From Aureobasidium sp. EXF-3400 (lineage: Eukaryota > Ascomycota > Dothideomycetes > Dothideales > Saccotheciaceae): DNA of 45,608 nt. Below are positions 18,441-30,866 of the stretch, piece by piece. The stretch is from NCBI GenBank assembly GCA_024195585.1, contig SWBL01000379.1, positions 1-45,608 on the forward strand, given 5' to 3'. The number at the start of each line of letters is the position of its first letter. The stretch's first letter is position 1. A program made the position numbers and the translations under genes. A model generated the notes under the pieces. It worked only from the letters and a program-made list of their open reading frames with translations. It was not told the DNA's origin and ran no database searches.

Positions 18441-21400
18441 TTATTTGACGATCTTGCAGATGAGGTCCTGGCCGTCGACGGAGTCTGACTCCTTGACGCT
18501 AAGCTCGCCGACCTTACCAGAGTGAGGTGCACTGATGACCATCTCCATCTTCATGGCACTCAGAATGGCGATAGGGTCACCCTTGTTGACCTCGGCACCC
18601 TCCTTGACTCTGAGCTCGACAACGACACCACTCATGGGTGCACCGACCTGGCTGCTGTCACCGAGATCAGCCTTCTTGCGAGACTTGTTCTCGACAGCGG
18701 CATGTTGGTCGTCAACAGTCACTTGACGAACTTCACCGTTCATCTCGTAGAAGACTTCTCTTTGACCAGTCTGCTCCGAGAGGGGTCCAATAGCCAGAAG
18801 CTTGATAATGAGCACCTTACCCTTCTCAAGCTCGACGTGGAACTCCTCACCAATCTCGGGCTTAGCCAAGAAGTATTTGGTAGGCAGGACCGAAAGGTCA
18901 CCGAACTTCTGTGTCCACTTTTTGAAGTCCTCGAATACCTTGGGGTACATGACATATGAGGCAACGTCAGTCTCGGTGTAACCGCCGAACTGCTCCTTGA
19001 GCTTGGCGCGGACCTCGTCGAAGTTGACGGGCTCGAGGTAGAGACCAGGTCTCTTGTCCATCTTTCTGCGCTCACGCAGAGCCTGGGAACGAAGAGGCTC
19101 GGGGAATCCACCGTAGGGCTGACCCATGAGACCCTCGAAGAACTCGAGGACGGATGAGGGGAAGTCGAGCTGCTCGGCCTTCTCAAGGACATCGTTGTAG
19201 CTCAGCTTGTTGGAGACCATGAACTGGGCGAGATCACCAACAACCTTGGAAGTAGGAGTGACCTTGACAATGTCGCCGAGGAGATCGTTGGCCTGCTCGT
19301 AGGCCTTCTTGGTCTGTGCCCATTGCTCACCGAGACCTTGCTGAGAGGCCTGGAAAATGAGGTTGGTGAGTTGACCACCAGGAATCTCGTGCTCGTAGAC
19401 CTCAGGGTCGGGACCGGTAAGACCAGCCTCGAAAGGTGAGTAGAGAAGACGAAGCTGAGCCCAGTAGTGGTCGATCAGTCTCAGATTGTGAGCGTCAAGA
19501 CCTGGATCATACTCGCTGCCCTCGAGAGATGCAACGAGAGCACCGATGCTGGGCTGGGAAGTCATACCAGACATGCTGTCAGTAGCGGCATCAACGGCGT
19601 CAGCACCAGCCTGGGCGCAAGCAACCATCGAGGCAACACCGGTACCAGCCGAGTCGTGAGTGTGCACGTGGATAGGCAGGTCGGGGTACTTCTTTCTGAT
19701 GGCGCCAATGAGCAGGGTGGCGGCTCTGGGCTTCAAAACACCAGCCATGTCCTTGATACCAAGAACGTGGGCACCCATGTTGACAACCTTCTCAACAACC
19801 CCCATGTAGTACTCGAGGTTGTACTTCTTGCTGGGGTTCAGCATGTCACCAGAGTAACAGACAGTTCCCTCAGCAACACCACCAGCCTTGAGGACAGCCT
19901 TGACACCGACCTCGAGTTGCTCGACATCGTTCAAGGCATCAAAGACACGGAAAATGTCGACACCGGCCTTCTTGGCCTGCTCACAGAAGTGGGTGATGGC
20001 GTTGTCGGGAAGCGAGGAGTAAGCAACACCGTTGGCACCACGGAGGAGCATCTGGAAGGGGATGTTGGGCACAAGCTTTCTCATCTTGCGGAGTCTGTCC
20101 CAGGGGTCTTCGTAGAGGAAGCGCATGGCGACATCGAAAGTGGCACCACCCCAGCACTCAAGAGCCCAGGCGTTGCTGAGAGCGTAGCTAGTCTCCTTGG
20201 CAATGTTGAGGAAATCGACAGTACGGACTCTGGTAGCAAGCAGAGACTGGTGAGCATCTCTCCATGTGGTGTCCATGATCAAGCAGCCCTTGTTGGCTCT
20301 GACGGCCTTGGCGAAGGCTTCGGGACCCTGCTCCACGATGATGCTTCTCCAACCCTGCTTGCAAGGCTCTGAAACATCAAGAGCCTTCTTCTGCTCGTCG
20401 TGGAGAGTAGGAACAAGGACGTCGCCCTTGAACTTGGGCTCACCGATCTGACCCTTGATCTGACTGCCGTTGACAGCGAGGTCACCAAGGTAGGCGAGAA
20501 GCTTCTGAGCACGGTTCTGACTGTTAACCAGAGCGAACAACTCAGGGGTATCATCGATGAAAGTAGTCCAGCACTCGCCGGCGATGAAGGTAGGGTGGGT
20601 GAGAAGAGATGCCAAGAAGGGGATGTTGGTCTTGACACCACGAATTCTGAACTCGACCAAGGCACGGAGCATCTTTCTGCGGACGATCTCGTAGGTGGAG
20701 CCATGGCATGAGCATTTGACAAGCATGCTGTCGTAGTGGGGGGTAATGACGGCACCTGCAAATCCGTTACCTAGCAGACTGTTAGCTATGCCGAACAATC
20801 TATCAGATGTTTTGTGCACTTACCTCCGTCCAGTCTAACACCGTTTCCACCAGCGGAGCGGTAGACTTCAATTCTACCAGTATCAGGTTGGAAGCCCTTG
20901 CTAGGATCCTCGGTAGTGATACGGCACTGGATGGCGAAACCGCGGACTGAGATGCGGTCCTGGGTCAGACCCAATTGCTCAAGCGATGCACCTGCAGCAA
21001 TCTGGATTTGAGCAGCGACAATGTCGATGCCAGTGATTTCCTCAGTGATGGTGTGCTCGACCTGAATTCTGGGGTTGATCTCGATGAAGTAGTGGCGGTT
21101 CTCCTGGTCAACCAGGAACTCGGCGGTACCAGCGTTGCGGTAGTTGACCGACTTGGCGAGAGCGACAGCGTCGTTCAAGATGGCCTGGCGGGTCTCCTCG
21201 GGCAAGTCCTTTGCAGGGGCAAGCTCGACGACCTTTTGGTGACGTCTTTGAACACTGCAGTCACGCTCGAACAGGTGGACCACGTTACCGTGGCTGTCAC
21301 CCAGAAGCTGGACTTCAATGTGCTTGGGGCGGTACAAGAAGCGCTCGACGAAGACGGTGCCGTTACCGAAAGCAGACTTGGCCTCAGATGTGGCACGCTC

Positions 21401-22190
21401 GAAGGCCTCCTTGAGCTCCTCCTGCTTCCAGACAACTCTCATACCACGGCCACCACCACCAAAGGCAGCCTTGATGATGATGGGGAATCCATGCTTGTCA
21501 GTGAAGCTCTTGACTTCTTCGAACTTCTCGACAGGGCCGTCGGTACCGGGAACGACGGGAACCTTGCACTTGATGGCGAGCTCACGAGCGGAGACCTTGT
21601 CACCGAGGGCATCAATGGTGTCGGGAGTAGGACCAACGAACTATTGAGAGTCAGTATAGCTGCAGCACAAAGCTTCGGAATTGTGGTCAACTCACGATCA
21701 TACCAGCAGCCTCGACCTTGCGGGCAAACTCGGCGTTCTCACTCAAGAAACCATAACCAGGGTGGATGAGGTTAACATCGTGTGCCTTTGCGATTCTGAC
21801 AATCTCGTCGCTCGCAAGGTAAGCAGCAACAGGTGTGTACTCTCCTCTCTTGCCAATGACATAGGCTTCATCGGCCTTCTGTCTGTGCATAGACAGACGG
21901 TCCTCGTGACTGTACACGGCTACTGTCTGGAGCGAAAGCTCGTGTGCGGTACGGAAGATACGGATGGGGATTTCTCCACGGTTGGCAACTGGTGTCCATG
22001 TCAGTAACTGTTGGGACAGTTATGTTCCAAAGAATGGCGTACCCAGGATCTTCTTGGCCTTCATGACTGAAGAGTTGGCGCGCAGACGGGCGTGCACTGT
22101 GTTCTGGGTGTGTGTGTCGACGCCTTCCTCAATGGCCTCCTCGTTGGGGTTGGAGGCCTTCATTCTTTTGAGAGCTTCAATGTCCGCCAT
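18441..22190 (-). CDS. PYC: Pyruvate carboxylase
   Basis: Four exons on the minus strand (22043-22190, 21696-21988, 20824-21640, 18441-20770), all in phase, give 1195 residues, the usual length. The enzyme carboxylates pyruvate to oxaloacetate using ATP, bicarbonate and biotin. In order: the biotin carboxylase domain ([17 protein letters not shown]; the Gly-rich ATP loop [32 protein letters not shown]), the carboxyltransferase domain ([50 protein letters not shown]) and a C-terminal biotinyl domain with SAMKMEM, where K1160 takes biotin. There is no mitochondrial presequence, fitting the cytosolic enzyme of fungi. The introns are 54, 55 and 53 nt and cluster in the 5' third. Confidence 0.97.
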
Positions 22191-24395
22191 GTTGGGAGTC
22201 GATGCTTCGGAGAGCCGCTATGTAGTAGCAGCTACTTTCCAGAGCTCGGTGAAGAGGAATTGAAGTGGTTGGAGGGGGGATTTGCGGTATGGGAGAAGTG
22301 GAGAAGAAGAAGTGTTTGGACCACAGACTTTAGAGTCACAGCTGTTGGACCTCAGCAAAAATGCGATGACGGAACGAGCTTAATCCAACAAGTTGCTATC
22401 TCGGCGTCTGGGAGCTTGGTGCTGCTGGTGTTTTCGGCTGATTGGCCCCGCCAATCGGAGAAGCTGATGAAAATCGACAGATAAAGGCCGCGCTGCTTAC
22501 TACAAGTGATTACCTGAACGCAAACCTGCTTTTGAGCCGCTCTCAATATGTTGTTTTTCGACGACGACGTCTCTATACCATCCAGGTAGCTATATACCAT
22601 CAATGAAATCATCCTCGGGCTATCATTGACCCCGCCTGACGAACCCATGGAGTAAATCGTCGGTGCACAGGGACTGACCCGAGTGCTTTTCGCCTTTTGT
22701 CGGGTAGAAACGGACGATTGCAAGGGTCCAGCGCTCCTTCGCTCACAATTCTCCCAAGGCAGGCCCTCTATCCACTGTCTTGGGTCTCTTCTCCGCTTGC
22801 TCTCCACTTTGTATCTGTGTACCTGCTTCCCTTCCAGAAACCTTGTTGTGGACATGGTCCTCATCCCCACCGTCGACATTCTCGCGCATGTCTGCTTGAA
22901 CTTCGAGATCCAACGCCGGCCGGCCTCAGGGTCCTCTGACCCGCTGTAATTATCAACTGCAATCGATTCGAAACAGCCACCTCCTGCCTCGTGCCTCAAC
23001 ACTATTAGAACTACGGTCATAGTTCCTCCGGTGACTTTATCCCTCATCTCTGTGACTAAAATGTCTAGCCTCGGTCAATCATACAATCCCTCGGTCGTAG
23101 GGAAACACCTCTGATCGTGCTTTGTGCTCTGTTTCCATCACCAATCGAAATTCGATGTCCAGGAAACGATGTCTAGTAATGGCATGTGCAAGCCTACCCC
23201 TAAACTATGGGTTTTCATACCCAGGAGTCGCAATCTTTCTCAATGACAGTCTGTGAATCAGACTGCAGTCGAGCTGTTGATCGTTTTCGACGGCCTCAAG
23301 AAGCACATCATGTATGGTCAAGATGATTCTCACAAGTGATTCGGTGCTTAGATCGGTACATATTGTCCCGGAGTGTTCTTGACTGTGACGAACATCATAG
23401 AAGTGCCCAGCAAAGTCTTGAATGGCGAAAATGAAAGTCGATTGGGCTTCTCTTTTTTACAATTTTGGTATATCGATAACGTGCTGCGAGCTGCAAGCAG
23501 AGCATAATTACTCCGACAATAGTCGCCAAGCAGATCTTAGAAGAGAATTTTTGTACCTGCATGGCTAGTCTATAGAAACACGTGAAATGGTAAGGACGTG
23601 AGGTACTACAAAATTGACGGATTGACGGAACGTTTGGTAAGCCGCTGCCTTTACGAGTAGCCAGTCAGTCCTACATCAGTGTTTGACAATTGATTGTGTC
23701 TTTCTCTCTGCTCTCAGAAACCATCTGGTGCTTGAGGTCGTCAAGAGGAATTGTGCCGGCGCGTCCTTCGGCTCCTCGCTATGTATTACCTTGTATACCA
23801 TGGGATATAAGTATCATAGACCATCTTTGAACAAGTAAAGCGAGTCGTTAGCTTGTTATAGCATCATCGTTACCCTTGCGGCTTGCCGCGGATATAAAAC
23901 AGCTGATTCTAGAAAACCCGGATATTGATGCTAAAAGTTTAAGGTTTTCCTGGTCGTTGCGCATCGGGGCCGCCGCCTTCCGAAGTCGACATCACACCTC
24001 CTCGATTGGCTCTTTTGTGAACAGCACCTTGCCTTCAAGATGGCTTGGAAAGGGCTACAAGCAAGTCTCTAGATTGAACTCACCGCTGATATGCCGCACA
24101 TATCAATACTTGCAGTGCCGTTGCTTAGGTGTATAAGCTAGACGAAGATGAAGGACCGTTGCCTTATGACCACAAGGCTACCAGTCACCAAGGTTCCGCG
24201 GTGAACCCGGATCGAAGCTTTATTCGACATGCTATGTCATAGGGTGCCTCATGGTCAATTTTTGGCGAATGCGGCGAGCGGTCCTTTATCAACCTCGTGG
24301 ACCTTAGTCTACTTGGCCGTACCTCACCGCTTAGCACTCACAAAACTCAACTCACAGGACACCGCTTCCAAGTTCCCACACGACCGGCACCAGTA
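22191..24395. other. 2.2-kb gene-poor gap upstream of PYC
   Basis: The longest gap before the right end. The first 300 bases upstream of PYC are its promoter, with an inverted CCAAT pair. A 231-codon minus-strand frame (22352-23047) is Arg/Ser-rich, matches no family I know and overlaps that promoter, so I do not call it. From about 23.3 to 23.9 kb the DNA is richer in A+T and stop-dense in all frames. The right end is the promoter of the glucosyltransferase gene. No mobile-element ends or RNA gene were recognised. Confidence 0.5.
22440..22456. promoter_or_regulatory. Inverted CCAAT pair upstream of PYC
   Basis: GATTGG and CCAATC face each other across five bases (CCCCG), about 250 bases upstream of the PYC start. 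Either arm could bind the CCAAT-binding complex; facing boxes this close are unlikely to be filled together. Confidence 0.4.
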
Positions 24396-27125
24396 ATGGC
24401 ATCCTGCTTCTCTGGATCGGACAAGAAGCTTCAAAGGAACAACTCAAAGATCCAGGATGATGGCAGAGCCAACGTTTCCTTCGATGAAAAACTCCAGGCC
24501 AAATTCATGCGCAAATTCCATCTCGAGGGCAAAAAGGCAAAGGAGAATCCTGATGAGGCAGAGATGAAGGAGCCCAAAAGGGCAATCTTCCACTTGCGCT
24601 CTCGAAAGGACGATTTTGTGCCGGATCTCCAAGGTTTCGAGGGCAAACCTCGCATGAACATTGCCATCCTCATCACTGGCAGCAGAGGAGATGTCCAACC
24701 ATTTGTGGCTCTAGGAAATGTTCTGCAAAAAGCGCCGTACAACCACCGTGTAAGGATTTGCACACACCCCAACTTTAAGGACTTTGTTGAAGAGAACGAT
24801 CTCGAATTCTTCTCGATTGGCGGCGACCCTGAGAAGCTCATGTCTTACATGGTTCGAAACCCCGGCGTCATCCCAAGTTTCGAATCAATGAAAGCTGGTG
24901 ATGTTGGTGATCGCCGCGAAGAGATTGCAGAGATGTTGGAAGGTTGCTGGCGAGCTTGTACACAAGGTGGCAACGGAGTGGACCCAATCAGGCTTCCTCA
25001 GGCGAACAAAATCAGCTCGGAGACTATTATGAAGTTACCAGATCCATTTGTTGCCGATGCCATCATCAGCAACCCTCCTGCGTATGCCAACATTCATATT
25101 GCCGAGAAATTGGCCATCCCCTTGCACATGATGTTCACAATGCCCTGGAGTCCGACTACTGCGTTCGCTCATCCTTTGGCCAATCTGGATACCGACAAAG
25201 GAGACAGAAAACTTGCAAACTACCTGTCGTATTACAGCATGGAGCTGCTTACATCAGAAGGCTTAATTGATTTGATCAACGACTTCAGAGAAAACACACT
25301 CGCGCTGGATCCCCTTCACGCTGCCTGGGCCCACCAATTGTTGCCTCAACTAAAGGTGCCATTCACATACTGCTGGTCACCTGCACTAATTCCCAAGCCA
25401 GAAGACTGGGGCTCACACATCACCATCAGTGGCTTCTTCTTCATGGACCCCAAGAAAGATTTCGAGTTTGATGCCGATCTGAAAAAGTTCCTTGACGCGG
25501 GCGACCCACCAGTATACATTGGTTTCGGCTCGATTGTTGTTGATGACCCAAAAGCGATGACCAAGATGATTCTGGATGCTGTGAAGCAGCTCGGAAGTAA
25601 GTCGATCTTTTTTGGTTGTAAAGAATAATCTAACAATTATCAACAGTCAGAGCTCTCGTATCTAAGGGCTGGGGTGGCATCGGAGGTGAAGATGTCCCTG
25701 ACAACGTCTTCCTTCTCGGTAACGTACCCCATGATCAGCTTTTCCCTCATTGTTCAGCAGTAGTCCACCATGGCGGTGCCGGAACCAATGCCATTGGTAT
25801 CTCACTCGGCTGCCCAACTGTCGTCGTGGTAAGTAACTTGACAACCATTGTAAGAGCTGTGCTGATATTTATAGCCCTTCTTTGGTGACCAACCGTGGTG
25901 GGGAGAGATGATCCACCGAGCCGGTGCAGGACCATCGCCTATACCCTACAAGGAACTGGATGCCGACAAACTAGCCAACCAAATTCGAGAAGCCTTGAAA
26001 CCCGAGACAAAAGAGCGCGCAAAGGAACTTGCCGCCAAGATCAAGGAGGAAACTGGCGCAAAGACTGCCGCCAAATTCTTCCACGAGACAAAGCAAATGC
26101 AGGACACTGGCTGCTTCTTGTGCCCCGATCAGGTTGCCGTCTACCGTTCAAGAAGAACGAACATCAGACTCAGCGCCCTGGCTACAGCGATCCTCATCGA
26201 CCATGGCAAACTTCATCCCCAACATTTGAAGCTAATCAGAAGGAAGCGCTGGTACGTCGAAAAGGGCGCTCAGGAGCCCCTGATCGGTATCTACGGTGCG
26301 ATCGAAACAACAGGAGTTGGCTACAAGAACTGCGTCAGCCGTCTCGCCAAAGACTTGCACTCAAACAAAGCAAGTAACGCACCCGCCAAAATCCTCGTTG
26401 GCGATGCAGAAGCCGCTGGAGAGGTGCCCGGTGCCCTCAAAGCCATTGGCAAATTCAGCGGAGCCGTCGGCATGAACACACTCAGACTCCCCGTGGATCT
26501 GCTCTACAATCTCGCCAATGGCTTCCATAACGCACCTTTCCACTTTTTCTCAGACGACACGGTCCGTGTCCGTGGTGAGATCAATGGTGTCATGTCTGGC
26601 ACAAAGGTCGGATTCCAAGAACTGGTCTTTGGCTTCTACGACGCCTTTACAGGCATTGTCACTCAACCCGTTCGCGGCTACAAAAAGCACAGCAGTGAAG
26701 GTGTCGGGCCAGCAACATGGGGAGCAACGAAAGGAGCAGGCAAAGGTCTCGTCGGCCTAGTCAGCAAATCCTCAGCCGCGGCCCTCGGTGTCCCCGGCTA
26801 TGGTTTCAAAGGCCTCGAAAGATCCATTCGCACAGGCTGGAAGACCCGCGATATTCCTAATGAAAACAGTCTTGCGTTGCTGGATGCTCTTCAAGGTAGA
26901 GCAACAAACGAGACGCAACTAAGTAACGCTGCGCTCTCGATGGTGTCTGAAGCCCAGGGCAACAGCGTCAGGCATCAAATCCGTGGTCGTAGAGGTTGGC
27001 AGTGCTTCATGGATTTGCAGCATCTACGACAGAATCCTGACAAGGCTGCTGCTAAGGAGGAAGAGGTTCTGCAAAGATGGGAGGATCTCGAGGTTCCCAA
27101 GGAGTTTACTCGCGTCGAGAATTAG
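24396..27125 (+). CDS. Sterol-glucosyltransferase-like GT with VPS13-like tail
   Basis: Exons 24396-25596, 25647-25828 and 25875-27125 (introns 50 and 46 nt) encode 877 residues. The first 490 residues form a GT1/GT28-type glycosyltransferase. The N-terminal acceptor half begins ILITGSRGDVQPFVALG (91-107). The nucleotide-sugar half includes FLLGNVPHDQLFPHCSAVVH, HHGGAGT (441-447) and PFFGDQPWWGEM, where D466-Q467 is the sugar-binding pair. This matches fungal sterol 3-beta-glucosyltransferases, but the PH and GRAM domains of Ugt51/Atg26 are missing. The C-terminal third contains GFYDAFTGIVTQPVRGYKK and GATKGAGKGLVGLVSKS (about 715-755), repeats that resemble the C-terminal membrane-binding region of VPS13. 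A membrane-contact lipid glycosylation role is plausible but unproven; the acceptor is unknown. Confidence 0.85.
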
Positions 27126-27296
27126 GTGATGTGACAAGAAGCAGTTTTGTACGAGTACGATGTTTGTAATAATAGTTAATGATAACGAGTAATGGAAATA
27201 CGCACGTCAGATAAACATTCTTCTATCGTGTCAAGTGATGTGATGTGTTAGGTTTTGATTTTGTTTTCTATCGGAGATTGCTTTGTTGTGTCACGT
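27126..27296. terminator. Convergent 3' region, glucosyltransferase and ACAD
   Basis: 171 bases between convergent stops; A+T-rich, as expected for 3' ends. Confidence 0.4.
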
Positions 27297-28732
27297 CTAC
27301 TTGGTATATTCCTTCTGCAACAACTTGGCAATAGTGCTAAGCTGAATGTTGCTAGTACCCTCATAGATGGCACCAATCTTACTATCTCTCCAGTACTTTT
27401 CCGCCAAACCCTCTCTCACGAAACCCATACCACCCATCCACTCGATAGCTTGTCCAGATACTCTACCAGCAACTTGAGAAGCATACAACTTGGCCATGGC
27501 AGCATCCATGACAAAGTCCTCACCAGCTTCCTTTTTGCGGGCGGCGTTGTAGACCATGGCGCGAGCAGCACAGATTTCCGTCCAAGCTTGAGCGAGCTGG
27601 TGTTGCATACCTTGGAACTCTCCGACCAGAGTGCCGAATTGCTTTCTATCGTTCCAGACGTAAGAAGCAGCGTTTGAGAAAGCACCCATAGCCAAACCGG
27701 TCATCTGAGCAGCAATGCCAATTCTGCCTTCGTTCAAGATGCCAATGGCATATTTGTAGCCCTGACCCTCTTCACCGAGCAGATTGCCCTTGGGGATATC
27801 GCAGTCGTCGAAGTTGACAACGCAGGTTGAGGAGGCCTTGATACCGAGTTTCTTTTCCTTCTTTGCGATGCTGAAGCCGGGAGTGTCCTTGTCGACGATG
27901 AAGGCGGTGATACCCTTGTAACCCTTGGAGGGGTCGAGGTTCGCAAAGACGATAAAGAAGCCTGCTTCGAGCGAGTTTGTGATCCACATTTTGGAGCCGT
28001 TGATGCGGTAGCCATCGGCCGTCTTTTCGGCGCGGGTCTTGAGAGCGAAGGCATCGGAGCCAGAGACGGGTTCGGAGAGACAGAAGGAGCCTGTGTGAGA
28101 TGTGTAAGCTTACGTGGTCCCTGTGGAGGAGACGGAGGTGTTAATACTGACCGACAGTGTTGGTAGCCAACTGAGGCAACCACTTGCGCTTGCTCTCGTT
28201 GGTACCGTACTTGAGGACAGTCGTGTTGACAAGAGTGTTGTGCACATCAACCATGACACTGACACTAGGGTCGACTCTAGCCAACTCTTCAATACCAACA
28301 ATAGCAGCGGTAAAGTTCATGCCGGCGCCGCCAAACTCTTCTGGAATCTCAATGCCCATGAGACCTTGCTCGAAACACTGCTCGATAATATCCTGGTCCA
28401 TCTTTTCATTTTCATCCATGCTTCTGACTTTGGGCAGGATGACATCGTTGGCGAACCTGGAGACGGACTCTTGCATCATGGTTTCGGTCTCGGACATGTG
28501 AGATAGAGGAGTGGGAATGGCGCCTGTGAGGTCGTGGGGTTCGCCGGTTGTTGTTTGTCTCATTGACTGCGAAGAAGAGAGACTTCGCCAACTGGTTGTA
28601 TATCAGTATCTTGCATGACCGGTCTTCCCGACTACAGACATACCATGATCTCGAGACGACTCGCTGGCGAAGCGGTGACTGAAGCGATGATGGCCGGATG
28701 AAGGGGCGGATGCTTCTTGCTACTGAAGCCAT
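27297..28732 (-). CDS. Short/branched-chain acyl-CoA dehydrogenase
   Basis: Exons 28644-28732, 28152-28591 and 27297-28090 on the minus strand give 440 residues, in phase throughout. Exon 1 codes for an Arg/Ser-rich, acid-free stretch of about 29 residues that looks like a mitochondrial presequence, so skipping it would lose targeting. The mature part has the ACAD fold: IPEEFGGAGMNFTAAIVGIE, SFCLSEPVSGSDAFALKT and KMWITN (FAD/substrate region), QFGTLVGEFQGMQHQLA, WMGGMGFVREG, and IYEGTSNIQL with the catalytic Glu at about 420. The Glu position in this loop is that of short- and short/branched-chain enzymes, not isovaleryl-CoA dehydrogenase. It should oxidise 2-methylbutyryl- or butyryl-CoA, passing electrons to ETF; exact chain preference is inferred. 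Confidence 0.92.
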
Positions 28733-29162
28733 GTTTGTGATGTAAATATGTGAAAGCAAAAGGGGAGGATATTTAGAAGATCGGGAGATATTCAGAAGAT
28801 CAAAAAGATATTGTCTGTATGATGGCGGTAGAAATGCAGGGAGCAACGGAGCACCGAATCACATGCGGAGAAGCGGAAACCGAGGCCCGCCTTCGTCTGG
28901 GGTCTCCGCTGATGACGCCCTATCGTTCTCGGTGCGACCGGACTCTATTTCTTGACATTTCTTATCTTATCGAGTCAGCTTGTTGATCTATTGTCATCTC
29001 TATATGCACTTGAACTCGTAGACGGCCTGACTCGATATTTTCCAAGATTCTATAGGCACTTTGAAGCCTCCGTTGACTTTTAGATAGCAAGGTCTCGAGA
29101 AGAAAGGCAAGTGACTGGAGGTCCCTTCCAGCTGCCAGATGAGGGGCTTAACAAGCCCTCCC
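28733..29162. other. Intergenic region, RRP7 to ACAD
   Basis: 430 bases; ACAD promoter and RRP7 3' flank. The frames here are short. Nothing recognised. Confidence 0.5.
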
Positions 29163-30137
29163 TTAATTCGGCCTAAACTTGTTCCTCTTCATCTTCATCG
29201 CCTCGACCTTCTTCCTATCCTCCTCGAAGCCCTTGAGCAACTCATTAGCCTTCTCCTTGCGCTTCTCGCGCATCTGGAACCGGTAGAAGTCCTCCTTGCC
29301 CTTCTGCTTCTCCTTTTGCAATTCTGCCTTTTCTTGCGCTTCTTCTTGACGAGCAGGTCCCATGCGTCCTCCGCGTGTGACAGTGACGAAGCCATCTTCG
29401 TCTGGTTCGGCGCGTTGGCGTGCGAGTGCGCGGGCTCGGGAGGCTTCTTGGTCGGCAAAGGCTGTCATGTATGCGTCTACTGATGCTTGAAGCACACTCG
29501 TGGCTGGGAAGCGGAGAGCGTGGTGGCTTAGATATCCTGTAGCAATCCATTAGTTTTGACGTCGTTGGCAGAACAGAGAACGAGTCAACTCACTGGCAGC
29601 ACCCAGAGCAGGCACCTTTTCTCCAACCTCGTTTCCCCAAACAATCTCCTTCGCACTCTTGACTGCCTTCTTCACCTCCTTGAGTCCAAGTTCCGCAGCT
29701 GCGGCGTCCACAAACACAACCACACATGTGTTTCCACTTCTGCCTACACTTCTGTCCCACATCTCGGGCAACTCGACTGCTTTTGCCTCTCCCTCAGCAC
29801 CTCTCTTCCTCTTCTTTCCACTCTTACTCGTTACCGGTGCTGTGACTTTCTTGCCTGTCCTTGCTCCTTCGAATTCTACTCTGTCCACTCTTGCGCCGCC
29901 ACCATGACTTGCGAAGAGAGCGCGCAAATGCGCTTCTGTGGCATCGATGGGGAGGTTGACGACGAAGAGCTCGCGCGGTGTGTTGTCGGTGGCTATCTTT
30001 GGGGCGTTTGGTCGTAGGTAGAGGTAATGTTTTGTCGCAACGGGGAAAGAGGACGTCGGTGGAATGGACAGAGGCAGAACAGTATAGTCGTTGACACTCG
30101 CCGGTACTCGGCTGCTGGGTGTTTGTACGGGCGCCAT
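29163..30137 (-). CDS. RRP7: rRNA-processing protein Rrp7
   Basis: Exons 29594-30137 and 29163-29536 on the minus strand, joined over a 57-nt intron (GTGAGT...ACAG), give 305 residues (yeast Rrp7 297). The N-terminal half is an RRM-like domain with the RNP2-type LFVVNLPIDATEAHLRALF and RNP1-type NTCVVVFVDAAAAELGL. Exon 2 starts in LSHHALRFPATSVLQASVDA and ends with the RRP7 C-terminal block: DEDGFVTVTRGGRMG, FYRFQMREKRKEKANEL, and FEEDRKKVEAMKMKRNKFRP at the very end. Rrp7 is a UTP-C/SSU-processome component that binds pre-18S rRNA. The join was chosen because it keeps frame across both conserved halves. Confidence 0.92.
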
Positions 30138-30866
30138 TGTTATGTGTGTTCGTGCTTGATAACTTGTGGTTGCGACTGGCTGAACGATATTTTTTACTTG
30201 AAAGTCTCGGGTCTGACACGCGGAGAAGCTCCGCCCTCGTCGCATACGCCGCAAAGTCACCCTGACCTTTGATCTCGTATGCCTCAGACCACAGTGACTG
30301 CACAAAACTACCGGGCCAAAAAGAAAAGCAGTTCGTCGGTATGCTATATGATAGCTTCTCTCTGCGCAAAACCAAAAAAATGGCCAACTAGATAAAATCT
30401 CCTTCTGCCTTCATCTCTCCTCTCCCTCTCCGCTGCATGCTCTTCTATCCATGTTTCTCTCTTCTCTTCTCTTTGCTCTAAACTTCTCTTTCTCATGCCT
30501 TCCGCTCTGCGATGGCCTTGGTCCGGCTGCAAACGTTGTTCGTTGGTATAGGAGAGAAAAAGAAATGACGAACATCGTGGTCGGGATCTCGTGATAAAAC
30601 TTTTCGCAGGTCATTGGTAGGTCGTGAGAGCACATCGGCTCCAAGAAGATGAAGTGGTGATAAGAAGAAAACGGTCAAGGCCGAGATGCCGTGTAAATGT
30701 CGAGAAGCCGCTTACGAGCACGCTTGAACGAAACTGGTTTGCCAGAAAAGAAAAGAAAAGAAAAGGGAAATGCTAGCAATAAGCAATTGTGCAAGCAAAG
30801 GGCCAGCTGTGTTGGCACCATGTCCAAAGGTCCTCATATAGCATGGTGGGCCTTCCACGCGATCAA
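30138..30866. other. Intergenic region, GIS2 to RRP7
   Basis: 729 bases with RRP7 promoter on the left and GIS2 3' flank on the right. Contains an (AAAAG)4 run. Small frames on both strands show no family resemblance. Confidence 0.5.
30746..30765 (+). repeat. (AAAAG)4 microsatellite
   Basis: Four exact AAAAG units, in the 3' flank of GIS2. A simple-sequence tract, possibly variable between strains. Confidence 0.85.

Noticed and set aside
22352..23047. 231-codon minus-strand open frame upstream of PYC
   Set aside because: Arg/Ser-rich composition, no recognisable domain, and it overlaps the PYC promoter with its CCAAT pair. Length alone is not enough.
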